From Saccharospirillum alexandrii (GTDB taxonomy: Bacteria; Pseudomonadota; Gammaproteobacteria; Pseudomonadales; Natronospirillaceae), in contig NZ_RCIP01000005.1 of NCBI RefSeq assembly GCF_004000275.1, forward strand, positions 273,363 to 337,362: DNA of 64,000 nucleotides, read 5' to 3'. The notes under the pieces are model-generated. The model had not been told where the DNA came from. It saw only the letters and a list, made by a program, of their open reading frames with translations, and searched no databases. A program made the translations under genes and the position numbers. This document shows positions 24,318 to 33,600 of the stretch, piece by piece. Position 1 is the stretch's first letter, and each line of letters starts with the position of its first letter.

Positions 24318-25652
24318 TCATTCCTGACCTAACCGATCCACCCAGCGCCGACACCAATACAAACCTGCCAGCCCTATCATCGCACTGCCCACACCCTGGC
24401 CAATCAGCACGCCTGGTGCACCGAACCAGTGAGCGCCCAGCCACACGAAGGGAATAGTAAACACTGTGGCCTTGAGTACATTAAACAGGGTTGAGGTTTT
24501 GGGGGCGCCCAGGTTGTTGAACAGGGCGTTGGTTACAAAGGTGATGCCGTTGAAGACGAACACCGCACTCAACCCCAGCGTGAACCAGCGAATCAGTTCA
24601 GCGGCCTGGCTCGAGGCCTGGAACAACCAGATAATCGGCTGTGTCAGCGCCGCCAGGGCAAGGCACACCACCAGGCAGTAGCGCAACACAAAACGGACGG
24701 ATTCAGTGAGCACATCGGTAACCCGGTCGTAAGCGCCAGCACCCCAGTTCTGCCCTGCAATAGGCCCAACCACGCCAGATAACGCAAACAATGCAACGAA
24801 AGCTACTTGCTGCAAGCGGGTGATGATGGCGAAGCCTGCCACAGCGGCATCGCCGAACTGGGCCATGGCGGCTGTTACAAAGGCCAGGCCGATGGGTGTC
24901 GCCAGGTTGGTGAGTACGGAAGGCACGGCAATGCTGCTGATGGTGGGGAAGTCTCGCGGTACTGCTTTTGCGCCGGGCCAGGATAGCATTCGGTACTGAT
25001 GCAATTTGAACAGGCCGTAACCGAAGATGGTTAGCCGGGCGGCTGCGCTCGCAATGGCCGCCCCGGTTAGATCGAGGTTCATGCCGAAAATCAGAATCGG
25101 GTCGAGTATGGCATTCACGATGGCGCCGCTCAGCGTGACCCAGAGCGCGCCCCTGGCATCCCCTTTGGCCCGCATCACGCCACCAGCTGCCATGCCAATG
25201 GAGACCGGAACAAAGGTGGGCAGAATGATGGCAAGGTAGTTGGAGGCCTGGTCCAGCGTATAGCCCTGGGCACCCAGTAACGCCAGTATCGACTCTCGCC
25301 ACAGCCAGACAGAGCCGGCGACCAGGGTGGTAATGATGAGGATCAAAACGAAGCTGCTGGCGATCAATTCGCGCGCGCGGTCGACTTGGTTGGCTCCCAA
25401 AGCCCGTGAGACGGTAGCGCCCACGGCGATGGTCAGGCCAATGCTCAGCGATTGGCAAAAGAACAGGATAGACGCCGCAAACCCCACGGCGGCGGCCAGC
25501 TCGCGCTCGCCGAGCAGGGAAATGAAGAACAGGTCGACAAAATCGACAGCGAACAACGCCAGCAAGCCGAGCCCGCCAGAGATCGTCATGCGATGAATGT
25601 GGGTCGAGACTGGCCCGGAGAGGTAGCCGGCTGGGGCGTTGGAGGTGGTCAT
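24318..25652 (-). CDS. MATE-family multidrug/sodium antiporter
   Basis: This 444-aa membrane protein has about 12 hydrophobic segments in two similar halves (GFAASILFFCQSLSIGLTIAVGATVSRALGA in the first; GFAIITRLQQVAFVALFALSGVVGPIAGQNWGAG in the second), the hallmark of MATE exporters. The family expels cationic drugs or metabolites using Na+ or H+ gradients. The substrate is not predictable. It stands alone, convergent with the P-loop gene. Confidence 0.9.
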   Translation of the reverse strand: MTTSNAPAGYLSGPVSTHIHRMTISGGLGLLALFAVDFVDLFFISLLGERELAAAVGFAASILFFCQSLSIGLTIAVGATVSRALGANQVDRARELIASSFVLILIITTLVAGSVWLWRESILALLGAQGYTLDQASNYLAIILPTFVPVSIGMAAGGVMRAKGDARGALWVTLSGAIVNAILDPILIFGMNLDLTGAAIASAAARLTIFGYGLFKLHQYRMLSWPGAKAVPRDFPTISSIAVPSVLTNLATPIGLAFVTAAMAQFGDAAVAGFAIITRLQQVAFVALFALSGVVGPIAGQNWGAGAYDRVTDVLTESVRFVLRYCLVVCLALAALTQPIIWLFQASSQAAELIRWFTLGLSAVFVFNGITFVTNALFNNLGAPKTSTLFNVLKATVFTIPFVWLGAHWFGAPGVLIGQGVGSAMIGLAGLYWCRRWVDRLGQE

Positions 25653-25955
25653 AAACTATTCCGGAAAGGTGATGGCTCAGGCACGATCATTGGTCTACGC
25701 GCCAGTTCTAGGCATGGTTCATCGGTCTATTGGGCTCAAGGCTATTGCTGGCATGCGGCAAGATGCCACATTTGGAGTGGCTGGTCACTTACCAGTTTGG
25801 TGAGGGGTATGCGTTCTGGTGAGTGACCATTGAGATTTGACGGCGATATCGTTGCGATACCGATCCAGTTTAAAACCCTTTTCTGGTTAGCCGGGCTCGG
25901 CTGAGTCAATGAAAACGGGAGCCCAAGATTTCGGGCTCCGTCGCATAAAGACCAG
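25653..25955. other. Intergenic gap upstream of the MATE gene
   Basis: This 303-bp gap has no recognisable gene. GGAGCCC (25918-25924) and GGGCTCC (25933-25939) form a 7-bp hairpin followed on the minus strand by CGTTTTC, a plausible weak terminator for the small membrane-protein gene at 25956. A short TGGCAT / ATGCCA hairpin lies near 25750. Confidence 0.45.
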
Positions 25956-26363
25956 CTATCTAGCCACTTTGAATGCCTTAAGCATCCGGCCATTGAACCA
26001 GGCTGTTGCCGAGAGCAACGCTGCTACTACCAAAGTTAATATGGGAGCAAGGCCACTTTCCTGGCCCTGGATGAATGAGATAACACCAACTGCAAGCAGT
26101 AACGCAGACAAAACCAGCAAAGCATAACTGCCAACATATAACACTACGGACCAGCGGCGATGCAGCATGTTGATAAGCAACCACCCGAACAGGCAGGGAG
26201 CGATAAAGAATATGGCGGATCTTGCACCAAGCAGGCTGAGGGCGTCTGAGAAGCCAATAGCCTGAGCGGCGTTGATGAAGGGCAGAGTTACTCTAACCGT
26301 CAGTAGCCATAGCGATAGTGCACAAAATAAAGCGTTGAAAGTGATGAGGATGTTTCTGTTCAT
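25956..26363 (-). CDS. Small four-helix membrane protein
   Basis: This 135-aa protein has four hydrophobic segments at about residues 5-25, 45-67, 72-98 and 103-122, and short polar loops. There are no catalytic or binding motifs. I do not recognise a family. It starts with ATG behind GGGAACC and is not tightly linked to either neighbour. Confidence 0.7.
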   Translation of the reverse strand: MNRNILITFNALFCALSLWLLTVRVTLPFINAAQAIGFSDALSLLGARSAIFFIAPCLFGWLLINMLHRRWSVVLYVGSYALLVLSALLLAVGVISFIQGQESGLAPILTLVVAALLSATAWFNGRMLKAFKVAR

Positions 26364-26544
26364 TTGGGTTCCCTTTGGTTTTTTCAGTTAAATTATCAAT
26401 TCGAGACGCATTTTCCTTGCATCCAGAAGTTTAGTTGAAATGGTTGGCCAGTCACCGCTTGGGTGCGTATTGTCTCTACGTTTCTAAGTTAGAAGTAGGG
26501 TCTTATAATCGCTACTTTAGGCATCTTTTGACAGTCTCCCGGTT

Positions 26545-26590
26545 ATGCCGCGTTTAGAGGATCCTGCATGATTGCAGTCAATTATCGAAC
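26545..26590 (-). pseudogene. Short remnant of an Rhs core junction
   Basis: Immediately past the stop of the immunity gene at 26591, the minus strand reads ATTGACTGCAATCATGCAGG, translating to IDCNHAG. The active rhs gene and the displaced tip both have (V/I)DCDHAGTPKAL at the equivalent point. Similarity fades after about 27 bases. It looks like the decayed start of a further tip module. The rest of 26364-26544 shows nothing. Confidence 0.5.
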
Positions 26591-26986
26591 TCATTGTATT
26601 CGCTCATCGGTATACCCTTCGATACGTTCAAGTGTAAGTAACCGAGATATGCAGGACATTACTTGGTCATCTTTCTCGTAAACGCTCAGCAATATACCTT
26701 CATCTGAGTTCTCCAGTCTCAAGCTGCAGATCATCCTTGGTTTCCATTTTAGAATTTTTAAATCCAATTCGACCGATTGGCTAATGGTAAAGGTGGTGGC
26801 GTTACAGCCTTTTTTCTTCCATTTCTCAGGGTAATGTTTGGGTAGGGAAAGGTGGTTGAATTTTAAACTAACTGTTGGTCCATCAGAAAGAAGTATCGAC
26901 GAAAGCTCTATATTCTCAGTCGAAAGCTCACCGCCAGTTGTCATTTCCAACATCTTAGGATTACTCAATAGCTTCAGTATACTCAT
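26591..26986 (-). CDS. Candidate immunity protein for the displaced Rhs tip
   Basis: This 131-aa cytoplasmic protein starts 14 bp after the stop of the displaced tip. It is AT-rich like the tip. Its pattern (LSTENIELSSILLSDGPTVSLKF, PEKWKKKGCNATTFTI, LDLKILKW) resembles, at low identity, the 138-aa protein encoded after the active rhs gene. Both are plausible members of one immunity family (Imm50-like is my best guess). Position is the main evidence. Confidence 0.6.
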   Translation of the reverse strand: MSILKLLSNPKMLEMTTGGELSTENIELSSILLSDGPTVSLKFNHLSLPKHYPEKWKKKGCNATTFTISQSVELDLKILKWKPRMICSLRLENSDEGILLSVYEKDDQVMSCISRLLTLERIEGYTDERIQ

Positions 26987-27000
26987 GTTGTGGCCTTATA

Positions 27001-27732
27001 TCATATTGGAAAAGTGTAATGACCAGAAGTTCCAGGCACTTTCCCTGTTCTTTCCGCATTTCCGGTATGAGGATCATATGGCCGGACGTTGAAATGAGGT
27101 TGGGTTGCAGAACCAGTAAATTGGGAGTGGCCTGCAGAATGTTCTTGTATCACAACCCTTGATCCATCACTAAGTTGGTAATGATATTCCCGTGTTTTTA
27201 ACGGAAGGAAGTCATTATCAAATATTTTATTGCCGTTCATATCCGTCATATCGACATGAACAACGTCTATTGGATCTTGTACCATTGGTATACCCAGGTC
27301 TCGTTTTGCCTCTCTAAATGCATCATGACGGCTATCTAAATGCTTGTCAGGAAGGATGCATTCTTTGCTGCTTAGCCCTAATGGATCTACATAACCCACC
27401 GGATTTGGGCAATAACGGTAAGCATTAAGCCCACCCATCAACCCTATCGGGTCCTGGCTGATGTATCGCCCCACATTGGGATCATAGAACCGGTAGCAGT
27501 TTTGATAAAGCCCCGACTCTACATCTTCATACTGCCCCTGCTGCCGCAACCCAGGATCGAACGGCAAACCAGTCACCGGGTGGGTGAGTGCGATATTGGT
27601 GTCTCTGGTCTTCCCATAAATCTCGTGATCGTTACTCCACGCTTCTTCACCTGTCTCGCGGCAGTACAGAGCCTTTGGAGTGCCAGCATGATCGCAGTCG
27701 ATAGGGAGTGGACTGATCTGAAGGCTCAGTAG
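27001..27732 (-). pseudogene. Displaced (orphan) Rhs tip with second HNH/EndoVII toxin domain
   Basis: The frame opens about 8 bp after the first immunity gene, at IDCDHAGTPKALYCRETGEE, and runs through the conserved Rhs core end (DPNVGRYISQDPIGLMGGLNAY, then GYVDPLGL) into a C-terminal toxin ending GTSGHYTF. No ATG, GTG or TTG precedes the core homology; the first usable start is a GTG at 27576. The DNA is roughly 85% identical to the active gene over about 280 bp of core, then diverges. The toxin keeps IQEHSAGH and PHFNVRP, the E-H-H-H pattern of HNH/endonuclease VII-fold polymorphic toxins. Such tips are thought to replace the active tip by recombination. Confidence 0.85.
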
Positions 27733-27741
27733 TTATTCGTG

Positions 27742-28158
27742 TTATAAAGGTGGGTCGTCTTCTCCATCCAGGTGTACATCGCAACTTTGAAAAACCAATC
27801 CCGACACAGCTAAGTTCAATCGCCAATCACTTCCATTTTGAGATAAAGTTATCATTTGGCTTTCATTGCTAACAATCAGCTCACTATAAGATATTTTTGA
27901 CCAGTCTGATGCGAACAAATCTTTAGTTTGCGATCCTAGAAGTTTAATCACGACTGTATTGTAGTCCTTACCCCATGTACCCCATTTTTTTACTGCTATT
28001 GTCGGCCTTTTTTTGGTATGAATGTTAATGGAGCATCTACCGCCAACATCTAAACAAAGCTGGCCAAGTTTGACCTCGGATAATATTCCATCAGGATAAA
28101 GCTGCTTTAGGAATTTGTTTCTGGAAATCATGTTAATTAGATTCATCTGAGTGCTCAA
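27742..28158 (-). CDS. Candidate immunity protein of the active Rhs toxin
   Basis: This 138-aa protein overlaps the rhs stop by 4 bp (ATGA), so toxin and antidote are translationally coupled, as is usual for polymorphic toxin-immunity pairs. There is no signal peptide, as expected for neutralising a cytoplasmic nuclease. Features include LGQLCLDVGGRCSINIH, WGTWGKDYNTVVIKLLG and an acidic tail (DVHLDGEDDPPL). It is low in GC like the toxin tip. It is distantly similar in layout to the protein at 26591. Confidence 0.7.
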   Translation of the reverse strand: MSTQMNLINMISRNKFLKQLYPDGILSEVKLGQLCLDVGGRCSINIHTKKRPTIAVKKWGTWGKDYNTVVIKLLGSQTKDLFASDWSKISYSELIVSNESQMITLSQNGSDWRLNLAVSGLVFQSCDVHLDGEDDPPL

Positions 28159-31100
28159 AAGTTGTAGTGACCATGTGTGCCCGGAAAGCTGCCCGTATTT
28201 AAGTTGTCAATAGGCCGAACATTGAAATGGGGCTCTACACCACGATTTGGGGTTGCCTTTTGGTGACCTAAGCTGTGTTCTTGTATAGCGACATGCGTAC
28301 CATCTGAATTGACATAATAGTATTCCCTGAAAGTAACAGGGATACCATTTTTATCAATGATCCTATTGTCATAACCGTCTTCTAGGTTTGGTCTTAGAAC
28401 TCGATATGGCTCTTGTGACATTGGAATACCAGCATCTCTCTTGGCTTGTCTAAACGCATCTTGTCTGGATTCTCCCTGGTAGAAAGTCTTTTTGTTCTTT
28501 TCACATTCTTTGTTGGCCAGTCCAAGCGGGTCAACCCACTCCACCGGGTTTGGGGTGTACTGATAGGCATTAAGCCCACCAAGCAACCCTATCGGGTCCT
28601 GATTAATATAGCGGCCTACATCTGGATCGTAGAATCGATAGCAGTTCTGGTAAAGCCCTGTCTCTACATCCTCATACTGCCCCTGCTGCCGCAAACCCGG
28701 ATCGAACGGTAAACCAGTCACCGGGTGGGTGAGTGCTATCTTGGTGTCTATGGTCTTCCCATAAATCTCGTGATCACTACTCCACACCTCTTCCCCGGTC
28801 TCGCGGGAATACAGCGCCTTTGGGGTGCCTGCATGATCGCAGTCTACATCATGAAGCCCCAGGTTCTCGTCCCACAGTGCCACCGGCACATGGGTGCCCG
28901 GTTCGTAAAAATACACCCGGTTGTTTTTCGGTTTGAAGTCGGTGCCGATGTGGCGTACCTGGATGAGGGTTTGAGCCTGCCAGACGTAGGCTTCGCGGTA
29001 GCGTAGCTTGAATTCGGCCGGCTCCGGTTTTTTCTCCGGTTGGTGGCGGCTGTAGGGGTTTATAGGTTGTTCCGGCTCGGGGGTTACCCAGCCCTGGACG
29101 GCTTTGTCGATTCTGCGACCCAGGGCATCGTAGCGGAAGCTGAGGCGTTGTTGCAGGTCGCCGTTTTTGTAGTCTTCTATGCAAATCAGTTGGTGTTTGG
29201 CGTTGTAGCTGAGCCGTTGTTCGAGCTTTTTATTGGTGCCGCGTTGAATGCGGACCAGGTTGCCGTGTTCGTCGTAGTCAAAATGCCGGTCGCCGTGGAA
29301 CGGGAGGCGGTTGTCGGGCAGGGTGTCCAGGCCTTCCGGAAGGCGGTTGCCGGCCGGGTCTGTCTGTTCTTTGTGAACGGTTCGGGTGCTGTTGCCCAAC
29401 AGCTGTTCTTCAACTTGGGTGAGTTGATCGATGGGGTCGTAGGCGAAGCGGCGTTGGCCCCGGTGTTGGTCGTCGATCCGGTTGATGCGGCCGTGTTCGT
29501 CGAAGCCGTAGCGGCGGTCTTGCAGCGCGGTCGGCGTTGGGTTGTGCAGTGCCTCGGTTGGGTCTTGCGTGGGCCGGTCTGCGTCGGTCGCTTTTATACG
29601 GCGGTAACGGCTGAGGCGTTGTTCGGGGTCGTAGTCCCACAGCAGTTGGTGCGCGCCCTGGTGGCGTTCGGTGACCTGGCCCAGTTTGTTGAGCCGTTGC
29701 TCCAGCAAGGGGGTGTCGGGTTCGCCCCAGCGTTGCGGTTGGTCGGGCAGGCTGACGCCGATGCGTTTTAGAGTGCCATCGAGGTGCCAGTTGTAACTTT
29801 GCTGCCAGCCGGGTTGGGTGAAGTCGTCGTGCAGGGTGGGCCATTTCTGACCACTGAGCTTGGCGACGGTGGCGCTGTGATGCACGTTGCTCAACTGCCC
29901 TTGAGCGTTGTAATAAAGTTGCTGACGGTGACTGTAGGTGCGTACCTGGTTCGTCCAGGCGGGGAAGTCCTGGCCGATGTGGTCGAGTGTTAGGCGGCCG
30001 GCCGCGTCATATTCAAACTGGTGGTCTGCGTGTTCGTTGCGGGCCTTTATCAACTGCCCTGTGGCGCTGTAGTGGTATTCGGTCCATGTAGTGGCGTCTT
30101 GCCGGTCGGCGTGTTGGTAGTGCTCGCGAATGAGTTGGCCGAGGGCATTGCGTTCGAAGGTGGCCGTTATTGGGCCTTCGCTGAGGCCGATGAGGTGGCC
30201 GGCGTCATTGTAGTGGTAGTCGGTGGTGCGACCGTCGACGCCGATCTCCCGGGTCAGTCGTTCGCAGCCGTCGTATTCGAAACGGTGCGCCTGGCCGTTG
30301 CCGTTGATGACAGCGGTGAGGTTGCGTTCGGTGTCGTACTGGTAGCGAATTTCCTGGCCGTTGGGCAAGATTTTGGCTTCGGGCTGGGCGAAGGGGCCGT
30401 AGCGCAGTTGGGTGGTGCGGCCGCCGGGGTCGGTTTGGCCGATTAGGCGCCCGGCGGTGTCGTAGTCGTAACGCCAGGCCTGGTTGTGTTCGTTTAGTTG
30501 GGTGATCAGTCGGCCGTTGTCGTCGTACTGGAAGTGTTGTTGCTGGCCGTTTTGGTCGATGCGGGTGTGCAACCGGCCCTGGTCGTCGTAGTCGAACCGG
30601 GTGTCGGCAATTGTGGTGATGCGTGGGTCGGCCAGTAGATAGGCGGCGCGCTCCTCGGGTAGGCGGTTCCAATCGTCGGGGAGCAAGGGAGCTGTTTCGC
30701 CTTCACGAGCGTCGGTCACCAGGCACAGGTGGCGGGCGAGTTGGCCGCTGCGTTCGTCCCAGAGGTAGCGGTTTTCTCGGCCTTGTGGGTCGCGGTGGGC
30801 GATTAGGTGGTCGCCCGCGTAGGCCCAGCGTTCCTCTGTGCCGTCCGGGTGACGCAGGGCGGTTAGATGTCCTTCGCTGTTGTAGTCGTATTGGGTGCGT
30901 CGGCCGAGCGGGTCGATGATCTGGCTCGGCTGCTGGCTGTCGCTCCAGTAGTGCAGGCGCACGTCGTGGCCGAGGGCATCGGTGCGTTTTACCAGGCGGT
31001 CGCGGGCGTCGTACTCGAAGCGGGTGGCGTTGCCGAGTGGGTCGGTGTGGGCTTGCAGTTGGCTCCGGCTGTTGTATTCCCAGCACTCAACGCTGCCATC

Positions 31101-33416
31101 GGGCCGGGTGCGTTGCGTCAGGTGGCCTTCGGTATCGAACACGAAGGTCTCGGTATAGCCCCGGCCGTCGGTTGAGGTGCTGGTGCGCTGCTCGGGGTGC
31201 CATTCGAAGCGGTAGTCGTAGTCACCGCTGTCGGCGTATTGCCGGGTGCAGCGAGCCGTGGGGCCGGTGCCATCCCATTCGAAACGAAAGGTCAGGCCGG
31301 TGGCGGTGCATCTTAGCTGAAACAGATGGTGGTGGTAGCGGTAGTGTTCCACCTGGCCACTGTGGTTCCGGGCGGCAATAAGGTCGCCGGTCTGGTCCAG
31401 TCGGTAGTGTGCCAGGGTGCGCTCAGGGGCATGTTCGTGTGCTCGACCGCTAATGCGGTGCCAGCCGTGTCGACCGGTGTGGAAGTGTAGCCGGGCACCC
31501 CAGCTGGCGGTGGCGCGAATCAGGCGGCCCAGGCCGCTGTCGGTATCGTCGTGGTGCAGTGCCCAGCGGTGGGTGCGGTCTGGCGTGCTCAGTTGGCTTA
31601 GCCGCCACCGGTCCGGTTGCTGAGGGTCGGGCTCGAAGTGGTGAACCACGCCTGCCTGACGCAGGCTGAGGGCGTCGCCAAAGCGACTGATGACTGTACC
31701 GTTCTGGTTGCGCCAGCGTTGGCGGTCTGCAGGCAGTGGAAAGCGGATGGACGCGCCTTCGGCATCCCGATGTACCAGTTCGCCATCTTTTAACGTCAGG
31801 CTCTGGTCGAATGGGTGGCTCCAGCCGAAACCGAGGTCTCCCTTGCGAGCGCTGGCGGTGCTGCGGTAGAGGCGTTTCCACACCAGGGGCAGCGGGCCGC
31901 CGAGTTCAAAATCAACCTGGGAAAACAGTTCTTCCCCGGTGAGCATGTTGATCGGGTCGCCGCAGGTGGTGCTGTTGGCTTCGCACAGGGTGGATTCGTC
32001 GGTTTCGGTGGTGCTTTGTGAGTGAGTGTCTGTTTCGTTGGGGCGGGCCAGTGTTGCGGTCGGAATGCTGGACTGGCCGGTGTGGTTCTGTTCCGGGCTT
32101 TGCAGGCGAACCTGGTCGTAGCGTCGTTCAATAATACCTGTTGGCAGAAGGTGATAGATGCGGCGCAGTGTGCCAATGCAGTCGGTGAAGTACCGTGAGT
32201 ATTTGATTGCGGCAGCAGAACCGGCCACGGCTGCTGCCGCGCCAGCCGTGAGTGCGGTAGCAACGGCGAGCGCAATGGCGAAGAGGATGTCGAAGGCGAG
32301 GGCGCCCAGGGCTTCGACTTTCTCGACTGTGCTCATCGATTCGAAAAAGCGTTTTGGGAAGCTGACCAGCAGGTCCCAGGTCTCTTCGTCGGTAGCCAGC
32401 CACTTGAGCACGGTATAGGCCTTTTGGGCCTGATCCATGGCGTGGCCTGCTTCGGTGACTACATAGGCGAAGTCGTCTTCGAGTTCTTCCAGTGAATAGC
32501 CATCGGCCAGTTTTGAATACAGTGCGCTGCTGGCGCTGGCCAGGGTGTCAGCGGTGCCGGTGACGATATCGACGGTGGTGCTGGCCAGGTCTTTGGTGCT
32601 GTCCCAGAGGGAAACCATGAACGCGCCGGTGAGGATCAGCCCCTGTTCGAGGTAATTACTCTCGGCCAGCAGGTCATCCATGATCTGTTTGCGGTCGGAG
32701 CGTTCATTGATGATGTTGTCGAGCAGGGTGGCCAGTTCTCGGCGCAGTTGGGGCAGCCGGGAATGATCGGCCTGATACAGAATGGTGGCTTCGCCTGCGG
32801 GCAGGTTGTACAGCGTAGCTTCACCCTGTTCATTCAAGCGGCCACGGTATTCCTGGTTCTGCAGGGTGACGGTGTATTGGATGTCAGCCACCGGTTCGCC
32901 CTGGTCGTCGAGGTAGCTCAGGTGCAGGTCGTGATCGGTGCGGGTGCCTTCTGGCTGGTAGGTTTGAATCGCCTCGGCTTCTTGCTGGTTTGCGGAAGGT
33001 CGGTCGCCTGCGGGTGCAGCGGTTGAGCCGCTGCCGGAGCGAGCGGTTCGGTTTGGGTTGGACGGTACTTTTTCCAGGCAAACCCAGCGCTCGGTTGTGC
33101 CGGCAACACGGCCCCGGGTTGCTTCCCAGCGGCCGCGCCGGTTAAGGGTAAAGAAACGGGTGCGCTCATTGGCCGTCAGATAACGGGCTTCTTCGGGGCT
33201 GAGCAAAGTCCAGGCGGACCAGTGCGGGTTCAACTGATTACGAATGGCCGGGGGAAGGTCGGCGACAGCCTGGCGGTTGCCTCGTGGGCGGACCGGTTCG
33301 GAAGATGTACCGGATGCAGAGGCTTCATTCAGCGGATCGTTTGACTGTTGCCAGGCGTTGTTGGATGCCCCGGGGGTGTTGTCACCCCAGGGGTCGTAGC
33401 TGAATTCGTCGCTCAT
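28155..33416 (-). CDS. rhs: Rhs polymorphic toxin with C-terminal HNH/endonuclease VII-fold nuclease
   Basis: In this 1753-aa protein, residues 1-150 are a polar N-terminus with no PAAR motif seen. About 155-220 look like a small beta domain; 255-340 are helical; 370-402 are a strongly hydrophobic, Ala-rich stretch that could cross a membrane. DUF6531-like sequence starts at about 486 (GDPINMLTGEELFSQVDFELGG), followed by many YD/Rhs repeats that fold into a cocoon. The core ends with DPIGLLGGLNAY and VDPLGLA, after which the last 119 residues are the toxin (IQEHSLGH, PHFNVRP, GHYNF). The toxin should cut nucleic acid in a target cell. No VgrG or T6SS gene is near, so its delivery route is unknown. 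Confidence 0.9.
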   Translation of the reverse strand: MSDEFSYDPWGDNTPGASNNAWQQSNDPLNEASASGTSSEPVRPRGNRQAVADLPPAIRNQLNPHWSAWTLLSPEEARYLTANERTRFFTLNRRGRWEATRGRVAGTTERWVCLEKVPSNPNRTARSGSGSTAAPAGDRPSANQQEAEAIQTYQPEGTRTDHDLHLSYLDDQGEPVADIQYTVTLQNQEYRGRLNEQGEATLYNLPAGEATILYQADHSRLPQLRRELATLLDNIINERSDRKQIMDDLLAESNYLEQGLILTGAFMVSLWDSTKDLASTTVDIVTGTADTLASASSALYSKLADGYSLEELEDDFAYVVTEAGHAMDQAQKAYTVLKWLATDEETWDLLVSFPKRFFESMSTVEKVEALGALAFDILFAIALAVATALTAGAAAAVAGSAAAIKYSRYFTDCIGTLRRIYHLLPTGIIERRYDQVRLQSPEQNHTGQSSIPTATLARPNETDTHSQSTTETDESTLCEANSTTCGDPINMLTGEELFSQVDFELGGPLPLVWKRLYRSTASARKGDLGFGWSHPFDQSLTLKDGELVHRDAEGASIRFPLPADRQRWRNQNGTVISRFGDALSLRQAGVVHHFEPDPQQPDRWRLSQLSTPDRTHRWALHHDDTDSGLGRLIRATASWGARLHFHTGRHGWHRISGRAHEHAPERTLAHYRLDQTGDLIAARNHSGQVEHYRYHHHLFQLRCTATGLTFRFEWDGTGPTARCTRQYADSGDYDYRFEWHPEQRTSTSTDGRGYTETFVFDTEGHLTQRTRPDGSVECWEYNSRSQLQAHTDPLGNATRFEYDARDRLVKRTDALGHDVRLHYWSDSQQPSQIIDPLGRRTQYDYNSEGHLTALRHPDGTEERWAYAGDHLIAHRDPQGRENRYLWDERSGQLARHLCLVTDAREGETAPLLPDDWNRLPEERAAYLLADPRITTIADTRFDYDDQGRLHTRIDQNGQQQHFQYDDNGRLITQLNEHNQAWRYDYDTAGRLIGQTDPGGRTTQLRYGPFAQPEAKILPNGQEIRYQYDTERNLTAVINGNGQAHRFEYDGCERLTREIGVDGRTTDYHYNDAGHLIGLSEGPITATFERNALGQLIREHYQHADRQDATTWTEYHYSATGQLIKARNEHADHQFEYDAAGRLTLDHIGQDFPAWTNQVRTYSHRQQLYYNAQGQLSNVHHSATVAKLSGQKWPTLHDDFTQPGWQQSYNWHLDGTLKRIGVSLPDQPQRWGEPDTPLLEQRLNKLGQVTERHQGAHQLLWDYDPEQRLSRYRRIKATDADRPTQDPTEALHNPTPTALQDRRYGFDEHGRINRIDDQHRGQRRFAYDPIDQLTQVEEQLLGNSTRTVHKEQTDPAGNRLPEGLDTLPDNRLPFHGDRHFDYDEHGNLVRIQRGTNKKLEQRLSYNAKHQLICIEDYKNGDLQQRLSFRYDALGRRIDKAVQGWVTPEPEQPINPYSRHQPEKKPEPAEFKLRYREAYVWQAQTLIQVRHIGTDFKPKNNRVYFYEPGTHVPVALWDENLGLHDVDCDHAGTPKALYSRETGEEVWSSDHEIYGKTIDTKIALTHPVTGLPFDPGLRQQGQYEDVETGLYQNCYRFYDPDVGRYINQDPIGLLGGLNAYQYTPNPVEWVDPLGLANKECEKNKKTFYQGESRQDAFRQAKRDAGIPMSQEPYRVLRPNLEDGYDNRIIDKNGIPVTFREYYYVNSDGTHVAIQEHSLGHQKATPNRGVEPHFNVRPIDNLNTGSFPGTHGHYNF

Positions 33417-33600
33417 GCGTCCTTGTGTCCTTTTAGGCTTCCGTGCGACAACGTGCTGCTTGGAATCGGTTCGAAATATCAGAAAGCGGGGAGCTTACCG
33501 GGGTGTTTGGTCTAGACCAATGGTGTGGGGGAGGCGGTGCGTGTTTATGTGATGGATTGCACGAAGTTTGTGGGAATTGGTTACATCGTTGTGAGGGCGC

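Noticed and set aside
28155-33416. Reading the Rhs as a Tc-toxin component or a YD-repeat wall protein
   Set aside because: The DPIGLLGGLNAY core end, coupled immunity gene and orphan tip fit Rhs polymorphic toxins; no TcA/TcB partner is near.
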